Assembly (NCBI GenBank): GCA_001804815.1
Contig: MHBI01000099.1
Location: forward strand, 62,001 to 126,000
DNA length: 64,000 nt
DNA from: Lentisphaerae bacterium GWF2_50_93
Lineage (GTDB): Bacteria; Verrucomicrobiota; Lentisphaeria; Victivallales; GWF2-50-93
Direction: 5' to 3'
The first letter of the stretch is position 1. Each line of letters starts with the position of its first letter. The notes under the pieces were generated by a model that searched no databases, was not told where the DNA came from, and worked only from the letters and a program-made list of their open reading frames with translations. Both the position numbers and the translations under genes were made by a program. This document shows positions 15,468 through 23,748 of the stretch, one piece after another.

Positions 15468-15974
15468 TTGGACGATAAATTCCCAAAAACGACATTGCTC
15501 AAGAAGGACTATATCGCATATCTTGCGATCGCCCTGTTCATGCTCGTCGTTGTCTTTGAGATCATGCTCGTGGTATGGCTGCCGAGAAAGCTGCATTCGA
15601 GCATAATGTGGGAGGATCAGATAGCCAACGAGGAGATGGTCGAACTCGAAGACCTCCTCCGCGCCTACATGATCGACGTCAGGAAGGAGCACAAGCAGAT
15701 CGAGGGCGAAGTCAATCTCATCAAGGGCAGCCTCGATGAGATTGCAGGCTATCTGAGGGAGCACAGGGACAGGATGTCGAGAAGCCAGACCGACGACATC
15801 TACAGGCAGCTCAAGTATTTTGAGAGCATATACAGAAGCAAAATAAAACACGGGAAGAGCTTTATAGGATCTGAAAGGCTGGACACTTCCAAATGTCTTG
15901 TGAAAATACTGGACTTATCCGGTCCGGCCAGCGATAAGGCGAACCCCGAAAAGAATGCGGGAACGGTAAAATGA
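15468..15974 (+). CDS. Membrane-anchored coiled-coil protein ahead of heptose genes
   Basis: Unrecognised protein of about 168 residues with one membrane span near the N-terminus (YIAYLAIALFMLVVVFEIML) and a helical, charged region with heptads after it. I favour the TTG at 15468 because GGAGG (15459-15463) stands at the right distance; an in-frame ATG at 15447 has no clear ribosome site. The stop overlaps the start of the heptose kinase gene by four bases, so it belongs to that operon and may act in the envelope. Confidence 0.7.
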   Translation: MDDKFPKTTLLKKDYIAYLAIALFMLVVVFEIMLVVWLPRKLHSSIMWEDQIANEEMVELEDLLRAYMIDVRKEHKQIEGEVNLIKGSLDEIAGYLREHRDRMSRSQTDDIYRQLKYFESIYRSKIKHGKSFIGSERLDTSKCLVKILDLSGPASDKANPEKNAGTVK

Positions 15975-16987
15975 CAATAAGCAGGCAGAGGCTTTCAAGG
16001 ATAATCAAGTCTTCGGCGGGAAAGAAGATCGCCGTGATAGGCGATCTCATGCTGGATGTCTATGTGTGGGGCAAGGCCACCAGGATCTCCCAGGAGGCCC
16101 CCGTGCCGGTAGTGCAGGTAAGGAAACAGACGGAAACCCTCGGGGGCGCCTCAAATGTAATGAGGAACATTGCATCCCTCGGCGGCGAAGTGATGGCGTT
16201 TGGGGTGGTAGGCAGGGATGATGCCGGCAGGAAGCTCAGGACCCTGATAAGGGGACACGGCATAGATGATGAGTTCGTCCTTTCAGACCCTTCCAGGGAG
16301 ACGACGCAGAAGCAGAGGGTCATGGCCGGATCCCAGCAGCTCGTAAGGATCGACTATGAGAGGATGGAGCATGTTTCCAATTCTATAGGCGGTAAAATAG
16401 CGGCAGGCCTTGTCTCAGCCATTGAAAAAGGGGAGGTGCATGCGGTTGTTTTCGAGGATTATGCAAAAGGCGTCCTGAACCGGCGTATTGTCGACGATAT
16501 CAACAGCGCCGCCCGTGAAAACGGGGTAATAACCGCCCTGGACCCGCATCCGAGCCAGCCCCTCGAAATCAAGGGGCTCACGCTGATGACTCCGAACAGG
16601 CTTGAGGCTTTCGCCTTGTCAGGTACATACTATAAGGAGTCTGTAAGACCTGTGGAAAATGACAGGTCTCTTGCCGAAGTCGCAGGAAAGATCCTGGGAT
16701 CCTGGGATCCGGAACACCTTCTGATAACGCTGGGCTCCGACGGAATGGCGCTTTTCTCGAAGAATGAAAGACTCCTTGTCGTGCCTACAAAGGCCCGCGA
16801 GGTGTTCGATGTCTCCGGAGCGGGCGACACGGTGATAGCCTCGTTCGTCCTTGCGCTTCTTGGCGGCGCCACGCCGGCCGAGGCCGCCGAAATCTCAAAC
16901 CATGCCGCAGGCATTGTCGTTGGCAAGATAGGAACAGCTTCTGTGACTGTCGATGAACTTTTCCGAAGCTTTTTCGAGAGGAACTGA
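15971..16987 (+). CDS. rfaE1: D-glycero-beta-D-manno-heptose-7-phosphate kinase (RfaE1/HldE kinase domain)
   Basis: 338-residue PfkB-family kinase that phosphorylates heptose 7-phosphate to the 1,7-bisphosphate on the way to ADP-heptose for the lipopolysaccharide core. Seen: GDLMLDVYVWGKATRISQEA near residue 20, GGASNVMRNIASLGGEV near 56, and the PfkB signature DVSGAGDTVIASF near 282 with the catalytic Asp. The nucleotidyltransferase domain fused in E. coli HldE is absent, so an RfaE2 should exist elsewhere. Followed two bases later by gmhB, the next enzyme. Confidence 0.92.
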   Translation: MTISRQRLSRIIKSSAGKKIAVIGDLMLDVYVWGKATRISQEAPVPVVQVRKQTETLGGASNVMRNIASLGGEVMAFGVVGRDDAGRKLRTLIRGHGIDDEFVLSDPSRETTQKQRVMAGSQQLVRIDYERMEHVSNSIGGKIAAGLVSAIEKGEVHAVVFEDYAKGVLNRRIVDDINSAARENGVITALDPHPSQPLEIKGLTLMTPNRLEAFALSGTYYKESVRPVENDRSLAEVAGKILGSWDPEHLLITLGSDGMALFSKNERLLVVPTKAREVFDVSGAGDTVIASFVLALLGGATPAEAAEISNHAAGIVVGKIGTASVTVDELFRSFFERN

Positions 16988-16989
16988 TT

Positions 16990-17520
16990 TTGAAAAAGGC
17001 TGTCTTTCTTGATCGTGACGGTACGATAATGTTCGATTCGGGTTATGTCTCCGACCCGGAGAAGGTCGATATTTTCGAGGAGACCGTTGAAGCGCTCAAG
17101 GCACTCAGGGTCGCCGGCTATCTGCTCGTGATCATAACCAACCAGTCCGGTATCGCCCGGGGCTATTTCACCACCGATGATCTTGAAAAGGTCAATTCCA
17201 GGATGAGCTCCCTCTTCAAGGAGCATGGCGTTGTCTTTGACGGGATCTACATATGCCCGCACAGGGACGAGGACAGGTGCACCTGCAGGAAACCGCTTCC
17301 CGGACTCATCTTCAGGGCCGCAAGGGAGCTTGACATAGACGTGTCAGCGTCATTCATGATCGGCAACAGCAAAAGCGATGTCCATTCCGGAATCGCCGCC
17401 GGCTGCCGGCTTAATTTCCTGCTCGGAGGCGAGAGAGGCAGCCTTTCCAGGGAGAATACGCTTTCTGTGGATAGCCTTTCCGCAGCAGCAGAGATAATAC
17501 TTACTTTAGAAGTTCTTTGA
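16990..17520 (+). CDS. gmhB: D,D-heptose 1,7-bisphosphate phosphatase
   Basis: 176-residue HAD-superfamily phosphatase that removes the 7-phosphate from heptose bisphosphate. FLDRDGTI (residues 6-13) carries the nucleophile Asp, ITNQSG is motif II, and GNSKSDVHSGIAAG is the metal site. The GmhB zinc loop CPHRDEDRCTCRKP is complete. It starts at TTG (16990) and is coupled to rfaE1 with a two-base gap. Its presence shows an ADP-heptose pathway and hence a heptose-containing LPS core. Confidence 0.92.
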   Translation: MKKAVFLDRDGTIMFDSGYVSDPEKVDIFEETVEALKALRVAGYLLVIITNQSGIARGYFTTDDLEKVNSRMSSLFKEHGVVFDGIYICPHRDEDRCTCRKPLPGLIFRAARELDIDVSASFMIGNSKSDVHSGIAAGCRLNFLLGGERGSLSRENTLSVDSLSAAAEIILTLEVL

Positions 17521-17722
17521 AGGAAGACGGGGCGCGCTCTCGCTATGGACCGCGGAAGAGGCTGGAAGTTTAAACTCGAGCAGCCATTGTTGAAGCCGGA
17601 AGCGGACTGTGTTATCTTCAGTTCGGGTATTATGAGAGCCTGGAATAAAGTGCGGCTTGTTAAAAACGATATTTGAGTAAGCGTTAAGCTGGGTGAAGCG
17701 AGGCGGTTTTGCCTAGAAAGTA

Positions 17723-17890
17723 TGTCGGGTTTTAACCCGACACTTGGTTGGCGGTTTAAAAACCGAACGCTATGGTCTCCCACCGCGATCCTCGCGGTTG
17801 GGAATCCTGTTATCATTATTTTGATTGTTTCCCGGAAGTAGCACAAGCCTCCGCCTTGTATCTTCTTGCCATTTTCTTCCTTCTTTAAAG
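17723..17890. repeat. REP-like cluster (families D and F, first copies)
   Basis: GTCGGGTT-TT-AACCCGAC (17724-17741) and GGCGGTTT-AA-AAACCG are two hairpins found again at 44963-45035. The next about 115 bp (17773-17890, from GGTCTCCCA through GGAAGTAGCACAAGCCTCC) match 60030-60150 at most positions, including the AAGTAG-footed hairpin. Confidence 0.75.
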
Positions 17891-18042
17891 TAGAGCCCGT
17901 CCACAAAAACAGTTTTTTGTGGATTTGATTTCATCAAAGTCATCCGGGCTCTTAAAAAACTCCTCACTTTGATGCGGTAAATTATTTTTCTCTTCTCTCG
18001 TTAGGATTTTTTTACTTTCCATGGATTTTGGGCGCGAGTTTA

Positions 18043-18242
18043 CAATAGGGTCGGATTAGAATGGCGCTAAGATTAAGAGAAGACAAACTAAAGTTTGAAC
18101 TCCAACATTTGTCGGTGCGCCGAGGTTGGAGTCCAAGCCCTGGTCACCCTAAGGCGCTGCCTGAGGCAGATAAACTTCAGCTTGTGTATTCTTGATGGCA
18201 GAAGTGCTTAACTTAGCGACATTCTGGTCCGACCCCGTATTG
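18043..18242. mobile_element. MITE-like element with long inverted ends
   Basis: The ends CAATA-GGGTCGGATTAGAATG (from 18043) and its inverted counterpart (18212-18242) match at about 26 of 30 positions; both finish in GCTAAG. The 200-bp element has no coding capacity. An internal inverted pair ACTCCAAC/GTTGGAGT and a CTGCC-TGA-GGCAG hairpin add structure. No target duplication is evident. Non-autonomous transposon is the best reading; the mobilising enzyme is not in the window. Confidence 0.6.
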
Positions 18243-18315
18243 AACGAGATTTATACGCCGCAGGTGTACGGCGGATCCTGCATTAACACAATGGTCGGCG
18301 GGAGTTTCAGGAAAT

Positions 18316-18357
18316 AAAAAAAGCCGGCAGTTTTTGACGCTGTCGGCTTTTTTGCCT
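18316..18357 (-). terminator. Terminator of the EF-hand gene
   Basis: AAAAAAAGCCGGCAG pairs with CTGTCGGCTTTTTT (one mismatch) around a 9-nt loop, 12 nt after the EF-hand stop. T-tracts occur on both strands. Confidence 0.8.
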
Positions 18358-18368
18358 TTTAGAGGGAG

Positions 18369-18749
18369 TTATTTTCCTGCTGGTGCATTGAGGTCGATGT
18401 CATCGGCCTTCTTAGGGGCTTCAGGTTTCTTGTCGCCTTCGGGCTTCCTCCCGCCTCCAGGGGCTCCTGCGGGACGCTGAGGGCGGATTTCGTCCATCGT
18501 GAGCTTTCCGTCGCCGTTCTTGTCGAGTTTCTTGAGGGCTGCGGAAGCATTCGCGATTTCCTTCTCGTCGATCACGCCGTCGCCGTTGGCGTCAAGTGCG
18601 GCCATGACAGGGGGCATCGGGCGTTTGCCGTCGCCTCCAGCGCCGCCACCGGCTCCGCCGGCGTGCCTGGGTTTTCCGTCATCCTGGGCCATGGCTACGA
18701 ACGCCGACATTGCCAATCCGAACACGAACAGAACTAGAATCTTTTTCAT
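18369..18749 (-). CDS. Secreted EF-hand calcium-binding protein
   Basis: 126-residue exported protein. A signal peptide (residues 1-21, ending FVAMA) leads into a Gly-rich segment, then two EF-hands with loops DANGDGVIDEKE and DKNGDGKLTMDE (about residues 53-64 and 75-86). A Pro/Gly/Lys-rich tail follows. Calcium binding is well supported by the loop residues; the partner is unknown. It stands alone between a terminator and a palindrome. Similar small EF-hand proteins are common in PVC-group bacteria. Confidence 0.85.
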   Translation of the reverse strand: MKKILVLFVFGLAMSAFVAMAQDDGKPRHAGGAGGGAGGDGKRPMPPVMAALDANGDGVIDEKEIANASAALKKLDKNGDGKLTMDEIRPQRPAGAPGGGRKPEGDKKPEAPKKADDIDLNAPAGK

Positions 18750-18787
18750 CTCGATCTCCTTATATGTTGAAAAATGTGATCTTTAAA

Positions 18788-18856
18788 GTAGGTACGGGCT
18801 TTAGCCTGTACCATTCTTGAAATTAATGCCTGGTATCTGCTCAAGCACGTACCTAC
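18788..18856. repeat. REP-like inverted pair (family A, copy 2)
   Basis: The left arm (18788-18814, GTAGGTACGGGCTTTAGCCT start) is nearly the consensus; the right arm (18831-18856) has diverged (CAAGCACGTACCTAC). It lies upstream of the EF-hand gene. Confidence 0.75.
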
Positions 18857-19021
18857 TCACACGAACAGTTCCGAATTAAATAAACGTCAATCAGGTCAGA
18901 TTATTGCATTGGTTGCAATAGATTCATGAATATATGACATCATCCGTCAGAAAAATAAAAAATATTGGAAAAACATATTGCTTTGGCTTGTACGCCGCAT
19001 AAATGATGCTATTATAGCAAC

Positions 19022-19732
19022 ATGTTGCCATCACAACCAAATGAGAGCTTGATAGACGGGCTGACATGCCTGCAGGCCCTGGCAGTCTGCAAGGAACCGG
19101 TGGGCGTACGCGAACTTGCAAGAAGGCTGGATCTTGAGCCGACACGCGTCCACCGCCTCCTGAAGACCCTTGCCCATCTCGGAATTGCAGGCCAGACACC
19201 GTCAAAGAAATATGTTACAGGGCCTGGAATGCATGTGCTGGCGGCGCAGAGCATATTCGCTTCCGGGCTGATCCGTAAAGCCCTTCCGTTGCTGGCTTCG
19301 CTCCAGCAGTATGGTTTCGTTGTGGCATATGGAGTCCTATGGCGGGACCAGGTAAGCTATTTCTACCATGCGGAACCGGGAATGCCGGTGGAGCAGGCGC
19401 TCGGACGAATCGGGCTTTATCCAGTGGCGGGTTCCAGCATCGGAATGGTGCTTCTTTCACTCACTGCCGACAGCGAGATCCGCAGGCTTTTCAAAGGACG
19501 TGAAATACCCAAATTTTCACAGGGGATTGAAGATCTTCTAAAGGTAATCCGCGAAATCCGCAGAAACGGTTTTGCGAAGATCGTAACAACTGAAAATTGG
19601 ACGAGCCTGGCGGTCACCGTCGGCAATCCGCCCCATTCAGCCCTGGCTTTTTCCGGGAAGATGGATCCTTCAGAAGTTCAGAAGTATTATAAAATTTTAA
19701 AGGATACGGCCGCTGGAATCGAATCGGCCTAA
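19022..19732 (+). CDS. IclR-family transcriptional regulator
   Basis: 236-residue DNA-binding regulator: a winged helix at the N-terminus (about residues 10-70, GVRELARRLDLEPTRVHRLL) and the IclR effector domain from about 85 on. IclR proteins usually control breakdown of sugars or aromatic acids. It is 13 nt upstream of the FAD oxidoreductase gene and the two should form an operon. An ATTGCA-N5-TGCAAT inverted pair at 18903-18919 and GCTATTATAGC at 19005-19015 are candidate operators. Confidence 0.87.
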   Translation: MLPSQPNESLIDGLTCLQALAVCKEPVGVRELARRLDLEPTRVHRLLKTLAHLGIAGQTPSKKYVTGPGMHVLAAQSIFASGLIRKALPLLASLQQYGFVVAYGVLWRDQVSYFYHAEPGMPVEQALGRIGLYPVAGSSIGMVLLSLTADSEIRRLFKGREIPKFSQGIEDLLKVIREIRRNGFAKIVTTENWTSLAVTVGNPPHSALAFSGKMDPSEVQKYYKILKDTAAGIESA

Positions 19733-19745
19733 AAAGAAAGGATTA

Positions 19746-21488
19746 ATGGAAATGATCAAGGGAATCGTATTTATCCAATCGGGGACCTTCAATGATTACG
19801 GAGGCTGGGCTCTGGACCAGCAGTTCATGGATCAGATGGGTTCGTCCTATCTCATTGCGCACGGTCTTGGAAAAGCCGTGAAGGATGCGACTACAACAGT
19901 AAGCTTTCCTGAAGCCGGGGAATACAAGGTCTGGGCAAGGACCAAGGACTGGGTCGCACCATGGAAGGCACCGGGGGCTCCTGGGAAATTCCAGGTTCTT
20001 GTCGATGGAAAAGCCGTGGAGACCGTCTTCGGGACCGAAGGCGCCAATTGGCACTGGCAGGAAGGCGGGACAGTTGAAATTAAAAATAAAAATGCAAGGA
20101 TCTCGCTTCATGATCTTACAGGCTTTGATGGCCGCTGCGATGCCATCGTATTTTCATCTGATGCGAAGTTCGCACCTCCGGAAGAGCCGGATGAGCTTGC
20201 CGTGTTCAGGAAGAAAGCCCAGGGCCTTCCTGAAAACCCTGAAGATGTCGGAACATATGATTTAGTTGTCGTTGGCGGCGGAATCGCAGGCGAATGCGCG
20301 GCGATATCAGGCGCGCGTTCAGGTCTGAAAGTTGCATTTGTGCATGACCGTCCGGTGCTTGGCGGAAACAACAGCTCTGAAGTCCGTGTCCATCTCGGCG
20401 GGAGAGTCAACCTGTCACCTTACCCTAAACTTGGAAATATCGTCAACGAGATCGGACCTGTGAAGCAGGGCAATGCGCAGCCGGCGGGGACGTATGAGGA
20501 CGCTAAGAAATTGAAGGCCGTTGCAAAGGAGAAGAAGATCAGCCTGTACCTCAATGTCCATGCGACCGGCGTCGAAAAGGAGGGGGACAGGATTTCAGCG
20601 GTGATCGGGAAGGATATCCGCACAGGGCGCGAACTCAGGTTCAAGGCACCGCTTTTCGTTGACTGTACCGGTGACGGGTCCGTAGGATTCCTTGCAGGTG
20701 CGGAGTTCAGGATGGGACGCGAGGGCAGGGAGGAGACAGGCGAGACAATAGCACCTGAGAAAGGCGATAAGATGACAATGGGTTCCTCTGTCCAATGGTA
20801 TTCGGAAAAGAGATCGGGCCCGGTGCAGTTCCCGGAATGTCCGTGGGCCGTACAGTTCAACGAGGATACCGTGCAGAAGGTCGACATGGGTGAATGGGAC
20901 TGGGAGACCGGCATGAACCGCGACCAGATCAGCGAGTTTGAATTTGTCCGCGACTACGGGCTCCGTGTAGTCTACGGGAACTGGGCATATCTCAAGAACA
21001 AATATTCTGACCGTGCGAAGTTCGCAGATAACGATCTGTCATGGGTCGCGTATGTCGCAGGGAAAAGGGAATCAAGACGTCTCCTGGGCGATGTGATCCT
21101 CTGCCAGCAGGACATAGAGGGCGCGAAGGCGTTTCCGGACGCCTGCGTTGTCACTACGTGGACGATAGACCTGCACTATCCTGAGGCGAAGAATTCCAAG
21201 GATTTTCCCGGACAGGAGTTCCGTTCGATAGCGAAACACGTCAAGATCAATCCATATCCGATACCCTACAGGACCCTTTATTCGAGGAACGTCGAGAACC
21301 TCTTCATGGCGGGAAGGAACATCAGCGTGACGCATGTGGCGCTGGGGACTGTCCGCGTGATGCGTACGACGGGGATGATGGGCGAAGTCATAGGCATGGC
21401 CGCCGCTCTCTGCATGAAGAACAAGACGACTCCGCGCGGGGTCTACGAGAAGTACCGCATGGAGCTCATCGGGATGATGAAAAAGTAG
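19746..21488 (+). CDS. FAD-dependent oxidoreductase with N-terminal beta-sandwich-like domain
   Basis: 580-residue protein. Residues 1-140 look like a carbohydrate-binding-type beta domain (GGWALDQQFMDQMGSSYLIAHG...VSFPEAGEYKVWARTKDW). Residues 165-575 are an FAD_oxidored domain with the dinucleotide motif VVVGGGIAGECAAISGARSG and FVDCTGDGSVGFLAGAEF. This architecture is common in PVC-group genomes and is thought to act on sugars; no substrate is known. The ATG at 19746 follows AAAGGA. Controlled most likely by the IclR regulator just upstream. The stop TAG is the foot of a GTAG-headed palindrome (21485). Confidence 0.85.
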   Translation: MEMIKGIVFIQSGTFNDYGGWALDQQFMDQMGSSYLIAHGLGKAVKDATTTVSFPEAGEYKVWARTKDWVAPWKAPGAPGKFQVLVDGKAVETVFGTEGANWHWQEGGTVEIKNKNARISLHDLTGFDGRCDAIVFSSDAKFAPPEEPDELAVFRKKAQGLPENPEDVGTYDLVVVGGGIAGECAAISGARSGLKVAFVHDRPVLGGNNSSEVRVHLGGRVNLSPYPKLGNIVNEIGPVKQGNAQPAGTYEDAKKLKAVAKEKKISLYLNVHATGVEKEGDRISAVIGKDIRTGRELRFKAPLFVDCTGDGSVGFLAGAEFRMGREGREETGETIAPEKGDKMTMGSSVQWYSEKRSGPVQFPECPWAVQFNEDTVQKVDMGEWDWETGMNRDQISEFEFVRDYGLRVVYGNWAYLKNKYSDRAKFADNDLSWVAYVAGKRESRRLLGDVILCQQDIEGAKAFPDACVVTTWTIDLHYPEAKNSKDFPGQEFRSIAKHVKINPYPIPYRTLYSRNVENLFMAGRNISVTHVALGTVRVMRTTGMMGEVIGMAAALCMKNKTTPRGVYEKYRMELIGMMKK

Positions 21489-21643
21489 GTACGGCCTTTC
21501 TGTGTCCGCCGTAGCTTCTTTGCGAAGGCGGAAGGCTGTGCCATTCTTGAGAGTGTTGAATGAATGAAACAACATGCCTTACGGCATTAACTACGAACGA
21601 ATGCCAATTGAATTTGTTGGTAGTTAAGCCCGTAAGGGCTGTT
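21485..21643. repeat. REP-like blocks after the FAD oxidoreductase gene
   Basis: The GTAG at 21485-21488 includes the stop codon and begins a palindromic block to about 21545. A second inverted pair (21571-21643) has two units, each reading GTAG-TTA followed by ATGCC-GTAA-GGCAT or AGCCC-GTAA-GGGCT, so the stems differ but both pair. The outer parts contain CTAC(C/G)AAC(A/G)AAT, shared with the tails at 12095 and 39905. Confidence 0.75.
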
Positions 21644-21662
21644 CTAAAATATAAGGATTCCC

Positions 21663-22778
21663 ATGAATGCTCGTGAAAGGCTTTTTGCTTCGCTTGAAGG
21701 AAGAGAGACAGACAGGACTCCCATCTGGCTGCTTTTCCCATATCATCCTACCGGCTATTATACAGATGTGAGGAACAATCCGTGTTACAGCAGCATTGTC
21801 TCATTGGCGGAGAAACATGCGATCACGCTGGACCGTAGGGGGATGGGTGCAAGCCTGTTCGCTCCGGAAGTCAGGATTGAGAACAAGTCCTTTTCCGAGG
21901 GTGGAGTGAAGATATCCAGGAAGGTTCTTGAGTACAAGGGTCGCCAACTGGTCTCCGAGACTAGGTACGAAAAGGAAAAGACGACCGTAGGCAAACTTAT
22001 CAAAACTGAGGACGAACTTGCCTTCTACTGTTCGCTCCCTGTCAACACCGACCGCAGCCGGATAGAGGGGGAACTGGATGGGAGGATACAGAAATATCTG
22101 GCAGAGAAGGCGGAATTTCCGGAGGAACTCGGGAGCATGATGCTGGATCTCGGCGAGCCGATATCGAACCTCTATCATTCGTCGGAACTAGAGGAATACG
22201 CGATATGGTCGCTTACTTGTCCGGACATGGTGAAGGAATTCCTGGACAGGGTCATGGAATATTACCGGATTGTATATTCGATCTGTCTTGAGAGGAAGCT
22301 TGCGGACGTCTATTTCCTTGTCGGCAGCGAGCTGGCGAGTCCGCCGCTGCTGAGCCGTTCGACTTTCCAGAGCTGGATAGTTCCATACGGCAGGGAACTG
22401 ATCTCGATGATCCGCAGGAGCGGCGCGAAAAGCATCCAGCACTATCACGGTCAGATCAAGGAGATATTGCCGGACTTCCTGGAAATGGCGCCGGACGGCC
22501 TCCACACGATCGAGGCTCCGCCTATCGGCAACTGCACATTTGCCGAGGCGTTCGACGTTACGCAAAACAAGATCTCGCTGATTGGAAACATCCAGTACGA
22601 CTGCTTCAGGTCGTATAATGAAAAGGAGATGGAGCAGGCGGTGCTTGATGTGCTGGAGGAATGCAGGGGGAAACGCCTGATCATCTCACCGAGCGCCGGC
22701 CCGTACGAGGACGTGATACCGCCGCAGATGCAGAAGAACTACGAGGTCTTCATCAGGACGGCCTGGGAGAATTCATAA
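21663..22778 (+). CDS. Uroporphyrinogen decarboxylase (UroD) family protein
   Basis: 371-residue second member of the UroD/MtaA superfamily. The N-terminus MNARERLFASLEGRETDRTPIW... is typical, as are HYHGQIKEILPDFLEMAPDG and the late SPSAGPYEDVIPPQMQKNY stretch. It differs strongly from the copy at 1235-2278, so it is not a recent duplicate. Function is not predictable from sequence; lack of heme genes nearby argues against coproporphyrinogen synthesis. It converges on the PIN toxin gene with a hairpin between. Confidence 0.8.
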   Translation: MNARERLFASLEGRETDRTPIWLLFPYHPTGYYTDVRNNPCYSSIVSLAEKHAITLDRRGMGASLFAPEVRIENKSFSEGGVKISRKVLEYKGRQLVSETRYEKEKTTVGKLIKTEDELAFYCSLPVNTDRSRIEGELDGRIQKYLAEKAEFPEELGSMMLDLGEPISNLYHSSELEEYAIWSLTCPDMVKEFLDRVMEYYRIVYSICLERKLADVYFLVGSELASPPLLSRSTFQSWIVPYGRELISMIRRSGAKSIQHYHGQIKEILPDFLEMAPDGLHTIEAPPIGNCTFAEAFDVTQNKISLIGNIQYDCFRSYNEKEMEQAVLDVLEECRGKRLIISPSAGPYEDVIPPQMQKNYEVFIRTAWENS

Positions 22779-22800
22779 TTTTTCCAGAATGGAAAAATTA
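22776..22800. repeat. A+T-rich hairpin containing a stop codon
   Basis: TAATTTTTCC pairs perfectly with GGAAAAATTA around AGAAT. The first TAA is the stop codon of the UroD-like gene, and the hairpin ends right at the stop of the convergent PIN toxin gene. Confidence 0.75.
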
Positions 22801-23199
22801 TTACCATAGCGTCCTCAGTCCGAATTTGCCGTAGCTTTCAAAGCCCTTGTCGCGGCTCACCAGGACCATTCCAGATCTTATTGCCTCCCATGCGATGAGA
22901 CGGTCAAAGGGATCCTTGTTGTCGGTCTTTGGCAGTTTATAGAATGTCGAGACTGTTTCAGCCGACAGCTCCTGGATTGAAAATCCCATTTCAGATGAGA
23001 TTTCAGGGAAGTCGTCTGGCAGAATGCCTTTGAGTTCAAGTCTTCCCATGGAATATTTGAGGGATATCTCGAAGAAGGAAACGACGCTGACGTGTACATT
23101 GTTTTTCCGGTCGATGATGTTTGTCCGCGCGGCATCGCTCAACTTGCCGGTATCCATCGCGGCCCAGATAAGGGCATGTGTATCTATGATGAGGTTCAT
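22801..23199 (-). CDS. PIN-domain ribonuclease toxin (VapC-like)
   Basis: 132-residue PIN domain toxin. The acidic site is visible: Asp6 in LIIDTHALIW, Glu44 in FFEISLKYS and the Asp residues of DNKDPFDRLIAWEA. It probably cleaves RNA. It overlaps the antitoxin gene by four bases, which precedes it. The product is of usual length and looks intact. Confidence 0.87.
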   Translation of the reverse strand: MNLIIDTHALIWAAMDTGKLSDAARTNIIDRKNNVHVSVVSFFEISLKYSMGRLELKGILPDDFPEISSEMGFSIQELSAETVSTFYKLPKTDNKDPFDRLIAWEAIRSGMVLVSRDKGFESYGKFGLRTLW

Positions 23200-23435
23200 G
23201 AGTCCAGCATATCCTCATCGGAGATTTTAAAGTTGTCCTTAATCTTGTAGGAAGCTTGTTTTTCCTTTACGCCAAGCGTGCGTTTTTTTGTTCCCGCATA
23301 TTCCGAATACGGGACGATTACGGCGACCTTTTCCTTCTTCCGTCCATAATTTATGGTGACCTTCTCTCCTTTGATAACCTGATCGATGACATCGGAGAAG
23401 TGCGCCTTCAAATATCCTACCTGCATGTTCTTCAT
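23196..23435 (-). CDS. Phd/YefM-type antitoxin
   Basis: 79-residue antitoxin of the prevent-host-death type (VGYLKAHFSDVIDQVIKGEKVTI...). The ATG at 23435 is preferred because GAGGAG stands eight nt upstream; a longer frame to 23483 has no ribosome site. It should neutralise the PIN toxin encoded immediately downstream and repress the module. Confidence 0.82.
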   Translation of the reverse strand: MKNMQVGYLKAHFSDVIDQVIKGEKVTINYGRKKEKVAVIVPYSEYAGTKKRTLGVKEKQASYKIKDNFKISDEDMLDS

Positions 23436-23508
23436 GGCCTTGCTCCTCTTTTTTCTTTGAAACACATCTTTATGTAATTCCAAAACAAATCACGGTAGCT
23501 TTCAACGA

Positions 23509-23665
23509 CCGAGCCAGTATGGCGGTTTCGCCGAAACCGCCTCCGAGCCAGTTTCGGCGAAACTGGCATACTTACCTGGTTTTGGCTATCGGTCGTTAAG
23601 AGCTAAAATAGCAGCGTTTGATAACTTGACAAGTTGACAAGATAAAATTTTCATCCTGAAAATTT
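23509..23665. repeat. REP-like hairpins (family C) and an A+T hairpin
   Basis: GGCGGTTTC-GCC-GAAACCGCC (23531-23551) and GCCAGTTTC-GGC-GAAACTGGC (23556-23576) are perfect hairpins enclosed by AACGACCGA...CGGTCGTT. Compared with family C at 13466, the stem G-T pairs are replaced by G-C pairs. AAATTTTC-ATCC-TGAAAATTT follows near 23644-23664. Confidence 0.7.
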
Positions 23666-23748
23666 GAGTTATGGCATGGATATGAAAACAACTGTAAAAA
23701 TATCGTGGCTGGCTTGTAAAATATGGCCAAGGACATTCTTTTGACAGG

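Larger units (their letters stand above)
17521..18368. other. 848-bp gene-free region built of repeats
   Basis: No convincing gene is seen. It holds palindromes of the REP-like superfamily (17723-17890), an A+T-rich stretch (17960-18040), a 200-bp MITE-like element (18043-18242) and a terminator next to the EF-hand gene. The 17521-17720 part shows nothing I can name. Confidence 0.6.
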
